The position numbers and the translations under genes are program-made. Below the pieces are notes generated by a model, which was not told the DNA's origin, searched no databases, and saw only the letters and a list, made by a program, of their open reading frames with translations. 64,000 bases of DNA from Azospirillaceae bacterium (lineage in GTDB: Bacteria; Pseudomonadota; Alphaproteobacteria; Azospirillales; Azospirillaceae), in assembly GCA_028283825.1 (NCBI GenBank), contig JAPWJW010000003.1, forward strand, positions 868,001 to 932,000, written 5' to 3'. Shown piece by piece: positions 50,464-59,963 of this stretch (position 1 is the first letter of the stretch; every line of letters starts with the position of its first letter).

Positions 50464-51918
50464 ATGTCCCTTGCCCGCTTCCCCCTGTCATGCCTGCTGG
50501 CCCCGCTGGCCCTGGCTGGCTGCACACTGGGCCCGGCCCAGCCGCCACCACCGACGATCAACATCCCCAACGCCCCGCTCGCGGACGCCACCCCGCCGGT
50601 GCCGGATGCCTGGTGGCGCCTGTACGCCGACCCGGCCCTGGACGGGTTGGTCGCCCAGGCGCTGGAGCGCAACCGCGATCTGCGCGCCGGTGCTGCCGCG
50701 GTGCTGGAGGCGCGGGCCCTGTTGGGCGCCCGTGAGGATGAGCGGCAACCGCAAACCGCCCTGACCGCCGGCGCCGGTTATGGCAGCACCGCCACCGACC
50801 AGTTGGCCGCCGCCCTGGCCCAAACGCCGGTGCGCACCGGTCCACGTTACGACCTGGGTTTCCAACTGGGGTGGGAGGTCGACCTGGTCGGCCGCCTGCG
50901 CCAGGGCGTGGCGGCGGCAACAGCGGATGTGGCGGCCGCGCAAGCCGTGGCGGACGGCCTGCGCGTGGTGGTGGCCGCCGCTACCACCCGCGCCTATGCC
51001 GACGCCTGCGCCTATGCCGCCCGCCTGGCCATGGCCCGACGGTCGGTGGCCCTGCTGGACCAGGGGTTGGATGTGCGCTGGCGCCTGCGCGACGCCGGGG
51101 CCGCCACGCCGCTGGACGTGGCACGGGCGGCGGCCCTGCTGGACCAGGCACGGGCGGCCCTGCCGCCGCTGGAGGCCGGCCGGCGCAACGCGCTGTATGA
51201 GCTGGCGGCGCTGACCGGCCAACCGCCGGACGCCGTGCCGGACGCCGCCGCCCGCTGCGAAGCCCCGCCGCGGCTGGCCGGTCCCCTGCCGCTGGGCGAT
51301 GTCACCGGCCTGCTGCGCCGCCGCCCCGACGTGCGCGCGGCGGAACGGCGCCTGGCCGCCAGCACCGCGCGCATCGGGGTGGCCATGGCCGACCTGTATC
51401 CCCGCGTCACCCTGGGCGCCGGCGTCGCCGACTCCGCCCCGGGCATCAACGGCCTCAGTCAATCGCAGAACGTGGTGTGGAGCGTCGGCCCCCTGCTGTC
51501 CTGGCGCTTCCCCAACGTCGGCGCCGCCCGGGCCGCCATCGCCGGGGCGCAGGCGCACCAGGCCGGCGACCTGGCGCGTTTCGACGCCGCCATCCTGACC
51601 GCGTTGAAGGAAGTGCGGCAGGCCCTGGCCCTCTATGAGGCAGCGGAAGCCCGACGCACCGCGCTGGCCCAGGCGACGGCGCACGCCGATGAAGCCTTGC
51701 GCCTGGCCCGGTTGGGCCGCCGGTCGGGTGCCGCCACGGCGCTGGAGGTGCTGGACGCCGAACGCGGTGCCGTCACCGCCGACACCGACCTGGCCACGGC
51801 CGACGCCGCCGTGACGGACGCCGAAATCACCCTGTTCAAGGCCCTGGGCGGCGGCTGGGCGGAAGCGCCGGCCGTCACGCCCGCCGCCACTGACCACACG
51901 CGAGTATCCCCGTCATGA
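50464..51918 (+). CDS. Outer-membrane efflux channel lipoprotein (NodT/OprM type)
   Basis: A 484-residue TolC-like channel. Lipoprotein signal LLAPLALAGC with the lipobox Cys about residue 21; then two OEP repeats, with WWRLYADPALDGLVAQALER, RYDLGFQLGWEVDLVGRLR and LRRRPDVRAAERRLAASTAR characteristic of the NodT family. It completes the tripartite pump with the two genes that follow (ATGA overlap). The start at 50464 is set by the lipoprotein signal; the frame is open further upstream. Confidence 0.92.
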   Translation: MSLARFPLSCLLAPLALAGCTLGPAQPPPPTINIPNAPLADATPPVPDAWWRLYADPALDGLVAQALERNRDLRAGAAAVLEARALLGAREDERQPQTALTAGAGYGSTATDQLAAALAQTPVRTGPRYDLGFQLGWEVDLVGRLRQGVAAATADVAAAQAVADGLRVVVAAATTRAYADACAYAARLAMARRSVALLDQGLDVRWRLRDAGAATPLDVARAAALLDQARAALPPLEAGRRNALYELAALTGQPPDAVPDAAARCEAPPRLAGPLPLGDVTGLLRRRPDVRAAERRLAASTARIGVAMADLYPRVTLGAGVADSAPGINGLSQSQNVVWSVGPLLSWRFPNVGAARAAIAGAQAHQAGDLARFDAAILTALKEVRQALALYEAAEARRTALAQATAHADEALRLARLGRRSGAATALEVLDAERGAVTADTDLATADAAVTDAEITLFKALGGGWAEAPAVTPAATDHTRVSPS

Positions 51919-53033
51919 CCACGCAAGACCCCGCCATCGCGGCCCCCACACCGTCCCGCAAGGCCCTGGTCATCGGGGCCGGCGGATTGGCCGGCATCGC
52001 CCTGGCCACCACCGGCGCCTATTGGTGGACCACCGGCCGCTTCCTGGAATCCACCGACGACGCCTATGTCCGCGCCGATGTCATCGCCATCAGCCCGCGC
52101 GTCGCCGGCCTGGTGACCGAGGTCGCGGTGGCCGACAACCAGCGGGTCGCGGCCGGCGACGTGCTGGCCCGCATCGAGGATCGCGACTATCGCGCCCACC
52201 TGGCCCTGGCCGACGGCACGGTGGCCGCGGCGCAAGCGGACATCGCGGCGGATGAGGCGGCAATCGCCAGCCTGGCGGCACAGCTGCAACAGCAACACAG
52301 CCAGATCGCCGCCGCGACCGCCGAAGTGGCTGCCCGTCAGGCCGACGACCATCGGGCCGGTCTGGACTACCGTCGTCAGCAGCTGTTGACCCAACAGCAG
52401 GTCACCAGCGCCCAATTGCTGGAAACCGCCGACGCCGACGCCCGTCGGGCCCAAGCGGCCGTCGCCGCGGCACGGGCCGCCGCGCAAGCGGCCAAGGATC
52501 GCCTGGCCGTCCTGGACTCCGAAACCCAGCGGGCCACAGCCACGCTGGCAAAGGCTCACGCCCAATTGGCGGAGGCCGAGGCGCAACGCGACCTGGCCCG
52601 CATCGACCTGGACCGCACCATCATCCGCGCACCCGCCGCCGGCACGGTGGGCCAGCGCACCCTGCGCCCTGGCCAGGGGGTGGAGGTGGGCACGCCCCTG
52701 ATGGCCCTGGTGCCGGCCGACGCCTACATCGTCGCCAACTACAAGGAAACCCAGTTGGACCAGGTGGCGCCGGGCCAGCCCGTGACCATCATTGTGGACG
52801 CCTTCGGCGGTGCGGTGCTGACCGGCCATGTCGACAGTTTCGCCCCGGCGTCGGGCGCGCAATTCGCGTTGCTGCCGCCGGACAACGCCACCGGCAACTT
52901 CACCAAGATCGTGCAGCGCATGCCGGTGCGCATCCGGGTGGATCCGGGCCAGCCCCGCGCCGGTGACCTGCGCCCCGGCCTGTCGGTGGTCACCCGCATC
53001 GACACGCGGCCCGGCGCCGGGGCCGTGCAATGA
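51915..53033 (+). CDS. Periplasmic adaptor (HlyD/EmrA type)
   Basis: A 372-residue membrane fusion protein. N-terminal membrane helix (about residues 17-38), lipoyl halves STDDAYVRADVIAISPRVAG and LDRTIIRAPAAGTVGQRTLR, a long Ala/Gln-rich coiled coil (about 105-215), and the beta-barrel VGTPLMALVPADAYIVANYK. Links the MFS pump to the outer-membrane channel. ATGA overlaps at both ends. Confidence 0.93.
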   Translation: MTTQDPAIAAPTPSRKALVIGAGGLAGIALATTGAYWWTTGRFLESTDDAYVRADVIAISPRVAGLVTEVAVADNQRVAAGDVLARIEDRDYRAHLALADGTVAAAQADIAADEAAIASLAAQLQQQHSQIAAATAEVAARQADDHRAGLDYRRQQLLTQQQVTSAQLLETADADARRAQAAVAAARAAAQAAKDRLAVLDSETQRATATLAKAHAQLAEAEAQRDLARIDLDRTIIRAPAAGTVGQRTLRPGQGVEVGTPLMALVPADAYIVANYKETQLDQVAPGQPVTIIVDAFGGAVLTGHVDSFAPASGAQFALLPPDNATGNFTKIVQRMPVRIRVDPGQPRAGDLRPGLSVVTRIDTRPGAGAVQ

Positions 53034-54590
53034 GCGCGCAGGACGAGACGGTATCCCTCCGCGCCTGGGTGGCGGTGATCGGCGGGGCCGTCGGCTGCTT
53101 CATGGCCGGCATGAACGTGCACGTCACCAACGCCTCCTTGCCCGACGTGCGCGGATCGCTGGGCGCCAGTTTCGAGGAAGGGTCGTGGATCACCACCGCC
53201 TATCTGGTGGCGGAAATCATCATCATTCCCCTGACCGCCTGGCTGGTCAGCGTCTTCTCGGCGCGCCGGGTGCTGATGGTGGGTTGCGGCGGCTTCGTGC
53301 TGTTTTCCATGGCCTGTTCGCTGGCCCCCACTATCGGCACCATGATCGCGGCCCGTACCCTGCAAGGGGCGTTCGGCGGCGTGCTGATCCCGCTGTCCTT
53401 CCAGCTGATCGTGACCGAGCTGCCAGCCAGCCGCCACCCGCTGGGCATGGCCCTGTTCGCCATTTCCAACAACGTCGCCCAGGCGGCCGGGCCCTCGCTG
53501 GGCGGCTGGCTGACCGACGCCTATTCCTGGCGCTGGATCTTTTATCTGCAGATACCCGCCCGGCCTGCTGCTGCTGGCTGCCATCGGCTGGTCCATCCGG
53601 CCGCAGCCGGTGGCGCTGGAAAAACTGCGCAACGGCGATTGGGGTGGCATCATCGCCATGGCGGTCGGCCTGTCGGCCCTGCAAATCCTGCTGGAGGAAG
53701 GTGGGCGCAAGGACTGGTTTTCCTCCGCCTTCATTGTCGAGGCCGCCATCGTCGCCGCCGTCGGCCTGGCCGCCTTCGTGATCATCGAGCTTGGGCGGAC
53801 ACAGCCCTTCATCAACCTGCGCCTGCTGGGCCGCTATAATTTCGGGCTGGCCAGCCTGATGCAGTTCACCTTCGGCGCCGCCGTGTTCGGCGTCGTCTTC
53901 CTGGTGCCCAATTATTTCGCCGACGCCCAGGGCTATAACGCCCGGCAGATCGGCCTGACCATGATCCCCTATGGCGCGGTGCAACTGGTCATGTCCTTCG
54001 CCACGCCGCCGCTGATGCGGCGCATCGGCGTGCGCCTGGCCATCGCCCTGGGTTTCGTCATCATGGCGGCGGGCTGCCTGATGAACATCCACCTGGATGC
54101 CGACGCCGCGCGCAACGTCATCGTGCCGTCGCTGGTGGTGCGCGGCATCGGCCAGTCGCTGATCGTGGTGGCGCTGGGCGTCATGGCGGTGCAGGGCCTG
54201 GAAAAGGCGGAGATGGGCTCCGCCTCCGGCGTGTTTTCCATGGTGCGCAACGTGGGCGGCGCCATCGGCATCGCCATCGCCGGCCAGTTCGTGGTGGACC
54301 GCGAAAAGCTGCACGCCGTCCATATCGGCGAAGCGGTGACCCCCTATGCCCTGGCCACCCGCGACCGCATGGTCGATCTGGTCCGCCTGCTGGCCCAGCA
54401 CCCGGTGGATCGCGCGACCGCCCTCTACAGCAGTGCCACGGCGCCGCTGCGTCAGCGGGCCCTGGCGCTGCTGGACCAGGACGTGCACCGCCAGGCGCTG
54501 CTGATGTCCTACAGCGACGCCTTCCTGATCGCCGGCCTGGCCATGCTGGCCTGCGCCGGGGCCAGCCTGCTGCTGCGGGGCAAACGTTAG
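53030..54590 (+). CDS. DHA2-family MFS efflux pump (EmrB type), frameshifted as written
   Basis: Fourteen-helix drug:H+ antiporter. Family motifs include MNVHVTNASLPDVRGSLGAS, FISTAYLV-like WITTAYLVAEIIIIPLTAWL and the helix-5 segment GPSLGGWLTDAYSWRWIFYL. The frame breaks at the CCC run 53559-53561: dropping one C restores IPAGLLLLAAIGWSIRP and joins the two parts into one protein of about 519 residues. The C-terminal part has the rest of the helices. Third gene of the pump operon. Probably a homopolymer sequencing error. Confidence 0.85.
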
Positions 54591-57500
54591 CTACTTGACC
54601 GTAACCCGCCCCACCACGCGCACGCCATCCTCCCCCGGTTTCAGTTCCACCTGGAACACCTGGCCCTCCTCCGACCCGCGCTCATAATTGCGGTAGAGGT
54701 GGGCGCGGATGGTGATGGGGCCGTTGGGGTTCAGGCGATCACTGGCGTAGATGTTGGCGCGGATGGTGTATTCGCCCGACGGCGCCCGGCGCAGCAGGTA
54801 TTCCTCCGGCCCATAACCCTGGGTCATGTCGTGCGACAGCCGGCCGCCGATGCTGGTGCGCGGGTGGCTGTAGATGGCACGCTCGCCCGAGGGCTCATCC
54901 ACCCACAGATCCATGTCGGTGGCGTCCACGTTCCATTCCAGGACGACACGCATGTCCACGTCCAGCTGCGCCCACAGGCGCGGGTCCAGCGGGATGTCGC
55001 GCGCACCCAGCTTTTGCAGGCGGGGCAGGATGCGGTTGGCCTCCATCAGGGCCACCAGTTCGATGCCGGTGAAGGCCGGCGCCCAGGTGCGGGTGACCAC
55101 CTCATTCAGCAGCCGCAGGGCGCGTTCATAGTCCGCGCGCTGTGCCGCCACCGGGCCGCCGTGCTTGGCCGCCCGTTCCGCCCGCTCGATCAGGGCCAGC
55201 GCCAGGCTGCGGCGCGGCTGCGGCCGGTCGTCATCCAGGTACAGCACCTTCTCATACAGCCAGACGGCCCGTGTCTCCTGCCCGAAACGCATCAGATCGT
55301 CGGCCACGATGATCAGCGTGCCGGTGTCGGTGGTGGGCAGTTCCAGGGCGTTCAGCGCCATGGACGCCGCGGCGTCCGCCTGGCCGTCACGGAACAGCAG
55401 TTCCGCCACATCCAGGTAGAAGGCCGGCAGGGCGCCATAGCGCGCCGCCTGCTGGTCCAGCGCGGCATGGAAGCCCTCGGCATCGCCCAGATGCGCCTTC
55501 AATTCCCGCAGGTAGGGCCGGTCGGGGTTCCACGGCTCCGCCTCCACCTGGATGGCGGTGACTGAGCTGGTGGTGTCCATTTTGCCACCGATCGGGGCGA
55601 CCGGCGCGTGGGCAACCCGGCTAGGACCAGCGGGGGGAGGCCCGCCGGAAGCCGGTGGGGGCGTTTCGATTTGCACCTCCACCTGCGGCATAAAGGGCGG
55701 CGGCTGCACCGCCTGCATCGGCGGTGGCGGGGGCGGCGCGGCCATGATGGGGGCCGGTGGCGGTGCAATTGGCCGAGGTGCCTGCGTCGGTGGCGCCACC
55801 ACGGGCGGCCGGGCCTGCGTGGTCGGCGCGATGGGCGGTGGTGGGGGAACGGCAGCCGATTGGGTAGTCGCCGACTGGGCTGCGGCCGAAACCTTGCGCG
55901 GCTCCGGCTTCTTGCCGGCCCACCAGTCCTTTTCCTCCTGCCATTCCTGGACGACCATGTCCAGGCGCTGGTCCTGGGCCTGCCGCTTGGCCCGGGCCGT
56001 GTTCTCCACCCAGGCGGCATACTGGTTCTGCATCACCTTGTCGGCGCTGTCGGGCGGCGTGATGCCGGCGTCCACATAGTCCTGCAGGCGTTCCAGCACC
56101 AGGAACACGGCACCGCCGGCAGCCACGCTGTAGCGCCTGGCGAAACCGATGGCGGCGTCGCGGTCCGGCCGGTCGGTCGCCGTCATCTCCGCCAGCCGGT
56201 CGGCGGCCCACAGGGCGCCAGGCGCGTCCTCCGCCACCACGGCCGCGTCGGCCAGGTCGAATTTCAAGGCGCGCCCGTCAGCCAGGGCCAGGCGCACGGT
56301 ACCCAGCGACGGCGGCGCGCGGCCGATCACGCGCACCTGGTCGGCCGCCGACGGCAGGAGGGTGAAGTCCAGCGCCGTTCCATCCGCCGCCTTCAGGTCG
56401 ATGGCGCGGACGCCGGTGGCGGTCAGGCGGGCCAGCACGGCGTCCGCCCCCCGCGCCCTCAGGTCCAGATGCTCACCCCCCGACTTGTGCGCCAGCGCCG
56501 TCAGGAAGCCGTGGTCGGCCTCCGCCCCGCTGGACAGGGTGAACAGCGGGCAGGACGCCCGTTCCAACTGATAGGCGTCCAGGGTCACCGTGCCGTCACC
56601 GAAGAACAGGCAGGCGGCGGCGGGCGACGGGGCCGCCTTCAACACCCCGGCCAGGGAGGTGGCGCCGCCGTAGTCCAAGGCCTTCACCGCCGCGACCACG
56701 TCATCGGCCACTGGGCCTTTATCAAAGGTCAGGACGCGGGGTGCGGTATCGGCGAACAGCACCAGATCCACCGCCTGGGGCGCCGTGGCCGCCAGGTAGC
56801 GGGCCAGCAGATCCGTCTCCGCCGCCAAATCCGCCCGCTTGTGCGACAAGGACCGGTCCCAATAGATCCGGACACGGCCGCCGACACTCGCGGCCGGTGC
56901 CGCGGCCGGCGACACCCGGGCGTTGATCTCAAAGAAGGTGTCGCCCCCCTTGTGGCGGGTCAGCACCACCGGGGCCGCCGCCGGGGCCGCACCGATGGTC
57001 AGTGCGCCCGACAGGATAAGGCTGTCGGCATTGAGGCGCGCCTCCTGCCCCTGCGCGCCGGGGGTCCAGCGCAGGTCGGTGCCGTCCGGGCCGGTCAGCG
57101 CCGGCTGGGCCGCCGCGTCGGTGTCGATGACCAGCAGGCTGAACTTCGTCACCGGGTCCAGGGTCGCCAGGGGCAGGACATAAGGCTGGCCATCGCCGAT
57201 GGGGCTGGCGAATTCCAGCCGGATGGTGCGCCCCCGGTTGGGGAAGATGGGGAAGACATGGGTGCGGAAGGCGTTGTCGTGCGTCACCTCCGCCAGGCCG
57301 GGATCGACGCCGCGCCGCACCTGTTTCTGATAGGCCAGGGTGGCGGCGCGCTTGGCCGCCAGTACCCCGTCGGCCATGGCCCCGTTCACGTCCAGGGCAT
57401 AGCCGGTGACGGCAGCACCGGCGGGCAGATCCAGGGTGAAGTCCCCCTCCACCGCCACGTTGGTTGGGTTGGCGAAGATCGCCAGCAGCGTGGTGTGCGC

Positions 57501-57752
57501 CACCCCGCCGACGATTTTGACCGTGATGTCCAGTTTGCCGATGGTCAGGCCGTGGGTGGGCTGGCCGTTGCCGCCGGGGCCGGTGTAGTTGCGCGCCACC
57601 AGTTCCGGGCTATAGGCCCGCGCCGGCGCCGACAGCGCCTGGGCGTTGGCGTCCCCGCACCGTGCCCAGAACAGCACAGCGAGGAAAAAGATCAGCGAGA
57701 CGAAAACCCAAACCGCGCGCCCGAAACCCCAGCCCACCAGCCTGTCCCGCAT
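54591..57752 (-). CDS. VIT-VWA-DUF2135 exported protein
   Basis: A 1053-residue envelope protein. Signal or anchor helix (about residues 8-30), VIT domain (about 55-180; PTHGLTIGKLDITVKIVGGV, AYQKQVRRGVDPGLAEVTHD), VWA-like domain with an intact D-x-S-x-S metal site (WDRSLSH) and GGATSL, a Pro-rich linker (about 620-720), a helical TPR-like region and a C-terminal DUF2135 domain (LEWNVDATDMDLWVDEPSGE). Likely an adhesion or protein-interaction scaffold. Start 57752 has GGGGGGATGGG upstream; the frame extends to 57890. It meets the pump operon tail to tail with no gap. Confidence 0.82.
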   Translation of the reverse strand: MRDRLVGWGFGRAVWVFVSLIFFLAVLFWARCGDANAQALSAPARAYSPELVARNYTGPGGNGQPTHGLTIGKLDITVKIVGGVAHTTLLAIFANPTNVAVEGDFTLDLPAGAAVTGYALDVNGAMADGVLAAKRAATLAYQKQVRRGVDPGLAEVTHDNAFRTHVFPIFPNRGRTIRLEFASPIGDGQPYVLPLATLDPVTKFSLLVIDTDAAAQPALTGPDGTDLRWTPGAQGQEARLNADSLILSGALTIGAAPAAAPVVLTRHKGGDTFFEINARVSPAAAPAASVGGRVRIYWDRSLSHKRADLAAETDLLARYLAATAPQAVDLVLFADTAPRVLTFDKGPVADDVVAAVKALDYGGATSLAGVLKAAPSPAAACLFFGDGTVTLDAYQLERASCPLFTLSSGAEADHGFLTALAHKSGGEHLDLRARGADAVLARLTATGVRAIDLKAADGTALDFTLLPSAADQVRVIGRAPPSLGTVRLALADGRALKFDLADAAVVAEDAPGALWAADRLAEMTATDRPDRDAAIGFARRYSVAAGGAVFLVLERLQDYVDAGITPPDSADKVMQNQYAAWVENTARAKRQAQDQRLDMVVQEWQEEKDWWAGKKPEPRKVSAAAQSATTQSAAVPPPPPIAPTTQARPPVVAPPTQAPRPIAPPPAPIMAAPPPPPPMQAVQPPPFMPQVEVQIETPPPASGGPPPAGPSRVAHAPVAPIGGKMDTTSSVTAIQVEAEPWNPDRPYLRELKAHLGDAEGFHAALDQQAARYGALPAFYLDVAELLFRDGQADAAASMALNALELPTTDTGTLIIVADDLMRFGQETRAVWLYEKVLYLDDDRPQPRRSLALALIERAERAAKHGGPVAAQRADYERALRLLNEVVTRTWAPAFTGIELVALMEANRILPRLQKLGARDIPLDPRLWAQLDVDMRVVLEWNVDATDMDLWVDEPSGERAIYSHPRTSIGGRLSHDMTQGYGPEEYLLRRAPSGEYTIRANIYASDRLNPNGPITIRAHLYRNYERGSEEGQVFQVELKPGEDGVRVVGRVTVK

Positions 57753-57901
57753 CCCATCCCCCCGGATTGTCGCACGAATGTAGGGTGCCTGCGCCCCATC
57801 GCGCAATGCCGGCACCCCTGCAATCGAACAAGAATGCGACAGATTGGCCGGCGGATTATGGCGGGCGTAAGGCTGCGATAATGCACGCATGGGGCGCGCT
57901 C

Positions 57902-57938
57902 AAAAGAAAACCGGCCGGGAGAGGCCCCCGGCCGGTTT
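57902..57938 (-). terminator. Terminator of the S10 peptidase gene
   Basis: Minus strand AAACCGGCCGGG/CCCGGCCGGTTT with TTCTTTTG after it, 29 bases beyond the stop. Strong intrinsic terminator. Confidence 0.85.
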
Positions 57939-57966
57939 CCATCACAACCCACGTGGCGGGCGCGTA

Positions 57967-59475
57967 TTACTTGGCGTCGTACATCGCCATGATGTCCTTG
58001 CGGAAGGCGGCACCGCTGTCGGGGCGGGCGTAGAACATGTGGCCGCCGGGGTACATGCGCAGCTTCACCCGTTCCGGCACGCCGTAGGTCGGCATCTGGT
58101 CGATCAGCAGGCGCGAGCCGAAGTACGGGCAGGACAGGTCGTTCCAGCCGTGGACGATGGTCACCGCCATCTTGGGATCGTTGGCGATGGCCTTGCGCAG
58201 GTCGGTGACCGGTGCGTCCTTGTGATCACGCGTCCAGGCCTCGTTCACCTCATACGACAGGGCGTTGTAGCGCGCCTCCACCTTCCAGCCGACCTGGTTG
58301 GTGACGAAGTCCGCCATGGCCGAGGTGGTGGGGGCGATCAGGCCGTCCAGCAGCGGGTCGTTGTAGCGCGCCTCCGCACTGGCGGGGAACGGGTCGAAGG
58401 CGGTGACGTTGCTGTCATAGACCGAGCCCACCTTGCCGTCGGCGCGGTGGATTTCCCGCAGGTAGGTCTCGATATCCACGCGGCCGTTCATGCGGCGCAC
58501 CAGCTTGGGATCCAGGCCGGTCAGGTCTGCGACCTTGGCCGACAGTCGGTCGGCCGCGGCCTTGTCGCGCGGGCCGGCCAGCAGGTCCTGCAGGAATTCC
58601 GTGCGGTCGTACTTCTCGACGGCACCCATGGTGCTCTCGTTCAGGGGTTTGCCCTGGCGTTCGAAGTTGCCGGCCGCCATGGCGGTCAGGTTGATCATCC
58701 ACGGCAGGGGGGACAGCGCGTCCTCTTCCCCGATGGCGGGCGGGTCCAGGTAGGGCGACACCAGGGTCATGCCCGAGACACCGACACCGATGCGGCTTTG
58801 CAGGTAGTAGGCCAGGCGCGGCAGGCGGTAGCCGCCATAGCTTTCGCCCACCAGGTACTTCTTGCTGGTCAGGCGGTTGTTGGTCAGCAGCCAGTCATAA
58901 ACGATGCGGCTGAGGTAATGGATGTCGGTGTCGGCGGTGAAGAACGCCTTCTTGGTCTGTTCCTCGTCCACCCGGGTGCGGCTGAAGCCGGTGCCGATGG
59001 GATCGATGAACACCAGGTCGGTGAAGTCCAGCCAGCTGTTGGGGTTGTCCTTCAGCACGGCACTGTCGGACGGGCTGTCGCCGGCCTTGCCGAACGCCAC
59101 CTGCTTCGGGCCGATGGCGCCCAGGTTCAGGTAGACCGACGAAGCGCCAGGGCCGCCGTTGAAGGCGAAGGTCACAGGGCGGGTGGCGGGGTCGCGGCCG
59201 GCCACGGTGTAGGCGGTGTACACCACCTCGCCAATCGTCTTGCCCTTCTCATCCTTCACCGGCAGGGAGCCGACGGTGGCCGTGTATTCCACGTGCTTGC
59301 CGCCGATGACGGCCGACTGCTTCACGGACTTGGGCGCCGGGAACGGGGCCAGGTCGCTGTCGTCCTTCGGCGCCGCCGCCTTGGCGTCCGGCTTGGCCGG
59401 CTGGTCGGCCGCGAAGGTGGGTGAGCCCAGCGCCATCAGCAGCGCGAAGCACGAGGCGAAGGTGGTGATGCGCAT
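57967..59475 (-). CDS. Secreted serine carboxypeptidase-like protein (S10)
   Basis: A 502-residue peptidase S10-fold protein. Signal peptide residues 1-22 (TFA-AD). Oxyanion motif FAFNGGPGASSVYLNLG, nucleophile Ser in YLVGESYGGYRLPRLAYYLQ, Asp region VHGWNDLSCPY and His in YPGGHMFYARP. Carboxypeptidase or acyltransferase in the periplasm or outside. Monocistronic, with own terminator. Confidence 0.92.
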   Translation of the reverse strand: MRITTFASCFALLMALGSPTFAADQPAKPDAKAAAPKDDSDLAPFPAPKSVKQSAVIGGKHVEYTATVGSLPVKDEKGKTIGEVVYTAYTVAGRDPATRPVTFAFNGGPGASSVYLNLGAIGPKQVAFGKAGDSPSDSAVLKDNPNSWLDFTDLVFIDPIGTGFSRTRVDEEQTKKAFFTADTDIHYLSRIVYDWLLTNNRLTSKKYLVGESYGGYRLPRLAYYLQSRIGVGVSGMTLVSPYLDPPAIGEEDALSPLPWMINLTAMAAGNFERQGKPLNESTMGAVEKYDRTEFLQDLLAGPRDKAAADRLSAKVADLTGLDPKLVRRMNGRVDIETYLREIHRADGKVGSVYDSNVTAFDPFPASAEARYNDPLLDGLIAPTTSAMADFVTNQVGWKVEARYNALSYEVNEAWTRDHKDAPVTDLRKAIANDPKMAVTIVHGWNDLSCPYFGSRLLIDQMPTYGVPERVKLRMYPGGHMFYARPDSGAAFRKDIMAMYDAK

Positions 59476-59963
59476 TTAGGAAAGGTCCCCCTGGTCGGTC
59501 GGCATCTAAAAATGTGCCTGGATGACCCATTTTAGATCATGGCGCCTTAGGCCCCCGCAAGCCCGGGACGGCGATTGTGACGCTTGGGGCCACTTCGGCG
59601 GGCATCGCCGGTTGAATTGGCCCTTTTCCACCACCAATCCGCAACCTTCGGGCCGTCCATCTTGGATACAATATGCGCAGGAACCTCAAGACTCGCCGCC
59701 CAGGCGCCCGCCAATGGCCGTCACCGCCTGCACGCTCAGGCATAGGGACGCCGGTCGATCCGCAGACAACTGTGCCGCACGGCCGCCCCATCGTTCCACT
59801 ACCGGGGCGCCCGATTCAGGCTGGGCAAACCCGATATCCTTCAAGCGGTTAACATGCTGTATACAATCTATTATATTTGAGAATTATCCATTAAGTATCC
59901 TTGTGGTTGTATTTCAGTGCCGCCATAGTGCGCCCCGAAGATCCGTTCCAAGGGGCACCCGCC
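59476..59963. other. Divergent region before the tyrosinase gene
   Basis: 488 bases without a supportable gene. The right part (59845-59935) is AT-rich and carries the promoter candidate for tyrosinase; the S10 promoter should lie in the left part. Confidence 0.5.
59849..59877 (+). promoter_or_regulatory. Sigma-70 promoter candidate for tyrosinase
   Basis: TTAACA-N17-TATATT, close to TTGACA/TATAAT with ideal spacing. The start site would be near 59884, about 80 bases before the tyrosinase ATG. Confidence 0.6.
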
